Made by a program: the position numbers and the translations under genes | From: JAGVPT01 sp964384415 | GTDB taxonomy: Bacteria; Bacteroidota; Ignavibacteria; UBA10030; UBA8401 | Direction: 5' to 3' | Assembly (NCBI GenBank): GCA_964384415.1 | Contig: CAYLMV010000197.1 | Coordinates: forward strand, 1 to 5,099 | Length of the DNA stretch: 5,099 nucleotides | Notes under the pieces: generated by a model | Database searches by the model: none | What the model was told of the DNA's origin: nothing | What the model saw: only the letters and a program-made list of their open reading frames with translations | Shown: positions 4,992 to 5,099 of the stretch, piece by piece | Layout: every line of letters begins with the position of its first letter | How positions within the stretch are numbered: the stretch's first letter is position 1

Positions 4992-5099
4992 CTATTCTGG
5001 ATTAACTTCTGTAACATGGCGCCAGGCAACACATTCTCTGTTTTTCTGCTTCACCCTCATCTCGCGGGGCGGGTCTTGTATAAGTTCCTCGTTCTTCTC
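4992..5099 (-). CDS. Possible C-terminal fragment of an unidentified gene (5' end beyond window)
   Basis: A minus-strand frame enters from the right edge and is open for 35 codons to a TAG at 4994-4992. The peptide is charged (EKNEELIQDPPREMRVKQ at its start, WRHVTEVNPE at its end), and its codons tend to begin with a purine, as coding sequence often does. It resembles no family I know, and it does not look like the end of an ABC ATPase. It ends about 20 bases before the possible permease promoter, and the terminator at 4877-4835 could belong to it. The span is too short to rule out chance. Confidence 0.3.
   Translation of the reverse strand, partial: EKNEELIQDPPREMRVKQKNRECVAWRHVTEVNPE

Larger units (their letters stand above)
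4758..5099. other. 342-base region upstream of the permease operon
   Basis: No complete gene is visible. Reading in the direction of the permeases, it contains a possible gene tail (5099-4992), a possible promoter (4971-4943), two small hairpins (4926-4895), an intrinsic terminator (4877-4835), a short direct repeat (4794-4779) and the first permease start. A plus-strand frame from the ATG at 5016 to the edge (28 codons, hydrophobic) is also open but has no ribosome binding site, and it shares codon boundaries with the opposite frame, so one is probably the shadow of the other. Confidence 0.6.

Noticed and set aside
5016..5099. Plus-strand hydrophobic frame running off the right edge (28 codons)
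   Set aside because: It has no ribosome binding site and shares codon boundaries with the opposite-strand frame, whose codons look slightly more coding-like. It is too short to decide.

Overview
The window is about 5.1 kb of bacterial chromosome of roughly balanced G+C, with four confident protein genes, one possible gene fragment and three non-coding stretches. No rRNA, tRNA, CRISPR array, transposase or phage gene is visible. Taxonomy cannot be fixed from this sequence. The protein style (a CNB-type soluble histidine kinase, YbhR/YbhS-like permease pair, poor or variable Shine-Dalgarno sites) fits environmental bacteria such as the Bacteroidota/Ignavibacteria/Chlorobi side of the tree, but this is a guess.

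Layout, left to right. Positions 1-1284 (minus) hold the first 428 codons of a soluble sensor histidine kinase with an N-terminal cyclic-nucleotide-binding-like domain; its C-terminal end lies beyond the left edge. Positions 1285-1875 are a 591-base non-coding region holding a compact three-arm palindromic repeat (1448-1548), a possible plus-strand promoter (1595-1623), a long near-perfect hairpin (1681-1720) and a second inverted repeat (1771-1835). Positions 1876-2367 (plus) encode a 163-residue, three-helix membrane protein of unknown function with a good ribosome binding site. A short convergent gap (2368-2488) follows, with a weak terminator candidate.

Positions 2489-4757 (minus) are a two-gene operon of paralogous ABC-2 type permeases of 376 and 377 residues, separated by only 4 bases and aligned almost residue for residue. 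They look like the two halves of a heterodimeric exporter of the YbhR/YbhS (COG0842) type. The ATPase and the HlyD-like adaptor that normally accompany such pairs are not in the window. The 342 bases upstream (4758-5099) contain a possible promoter, two small hairpins and a convincing minus-strand intrinsic terminator lying between that promoter and the first permease gene. The terminator either closes an upstream transcription unit or acts as an attenuator in the permease leader. A short open frame running off the right edge (4992-5099, minus) may be the tail of another gene.

The genes do not form one evident pathway: the kinase, the small membrane protein and the exporter appear to be three separate transcription units. 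I did not find clear evidence of a new defence or mobile system. The most unusual items are the cloverleaf-like repeat, the structured leaders of the small membrane protein and the permease operon, and the kinase's degenerate ligand-binding domain and enlarged dimerisation region.
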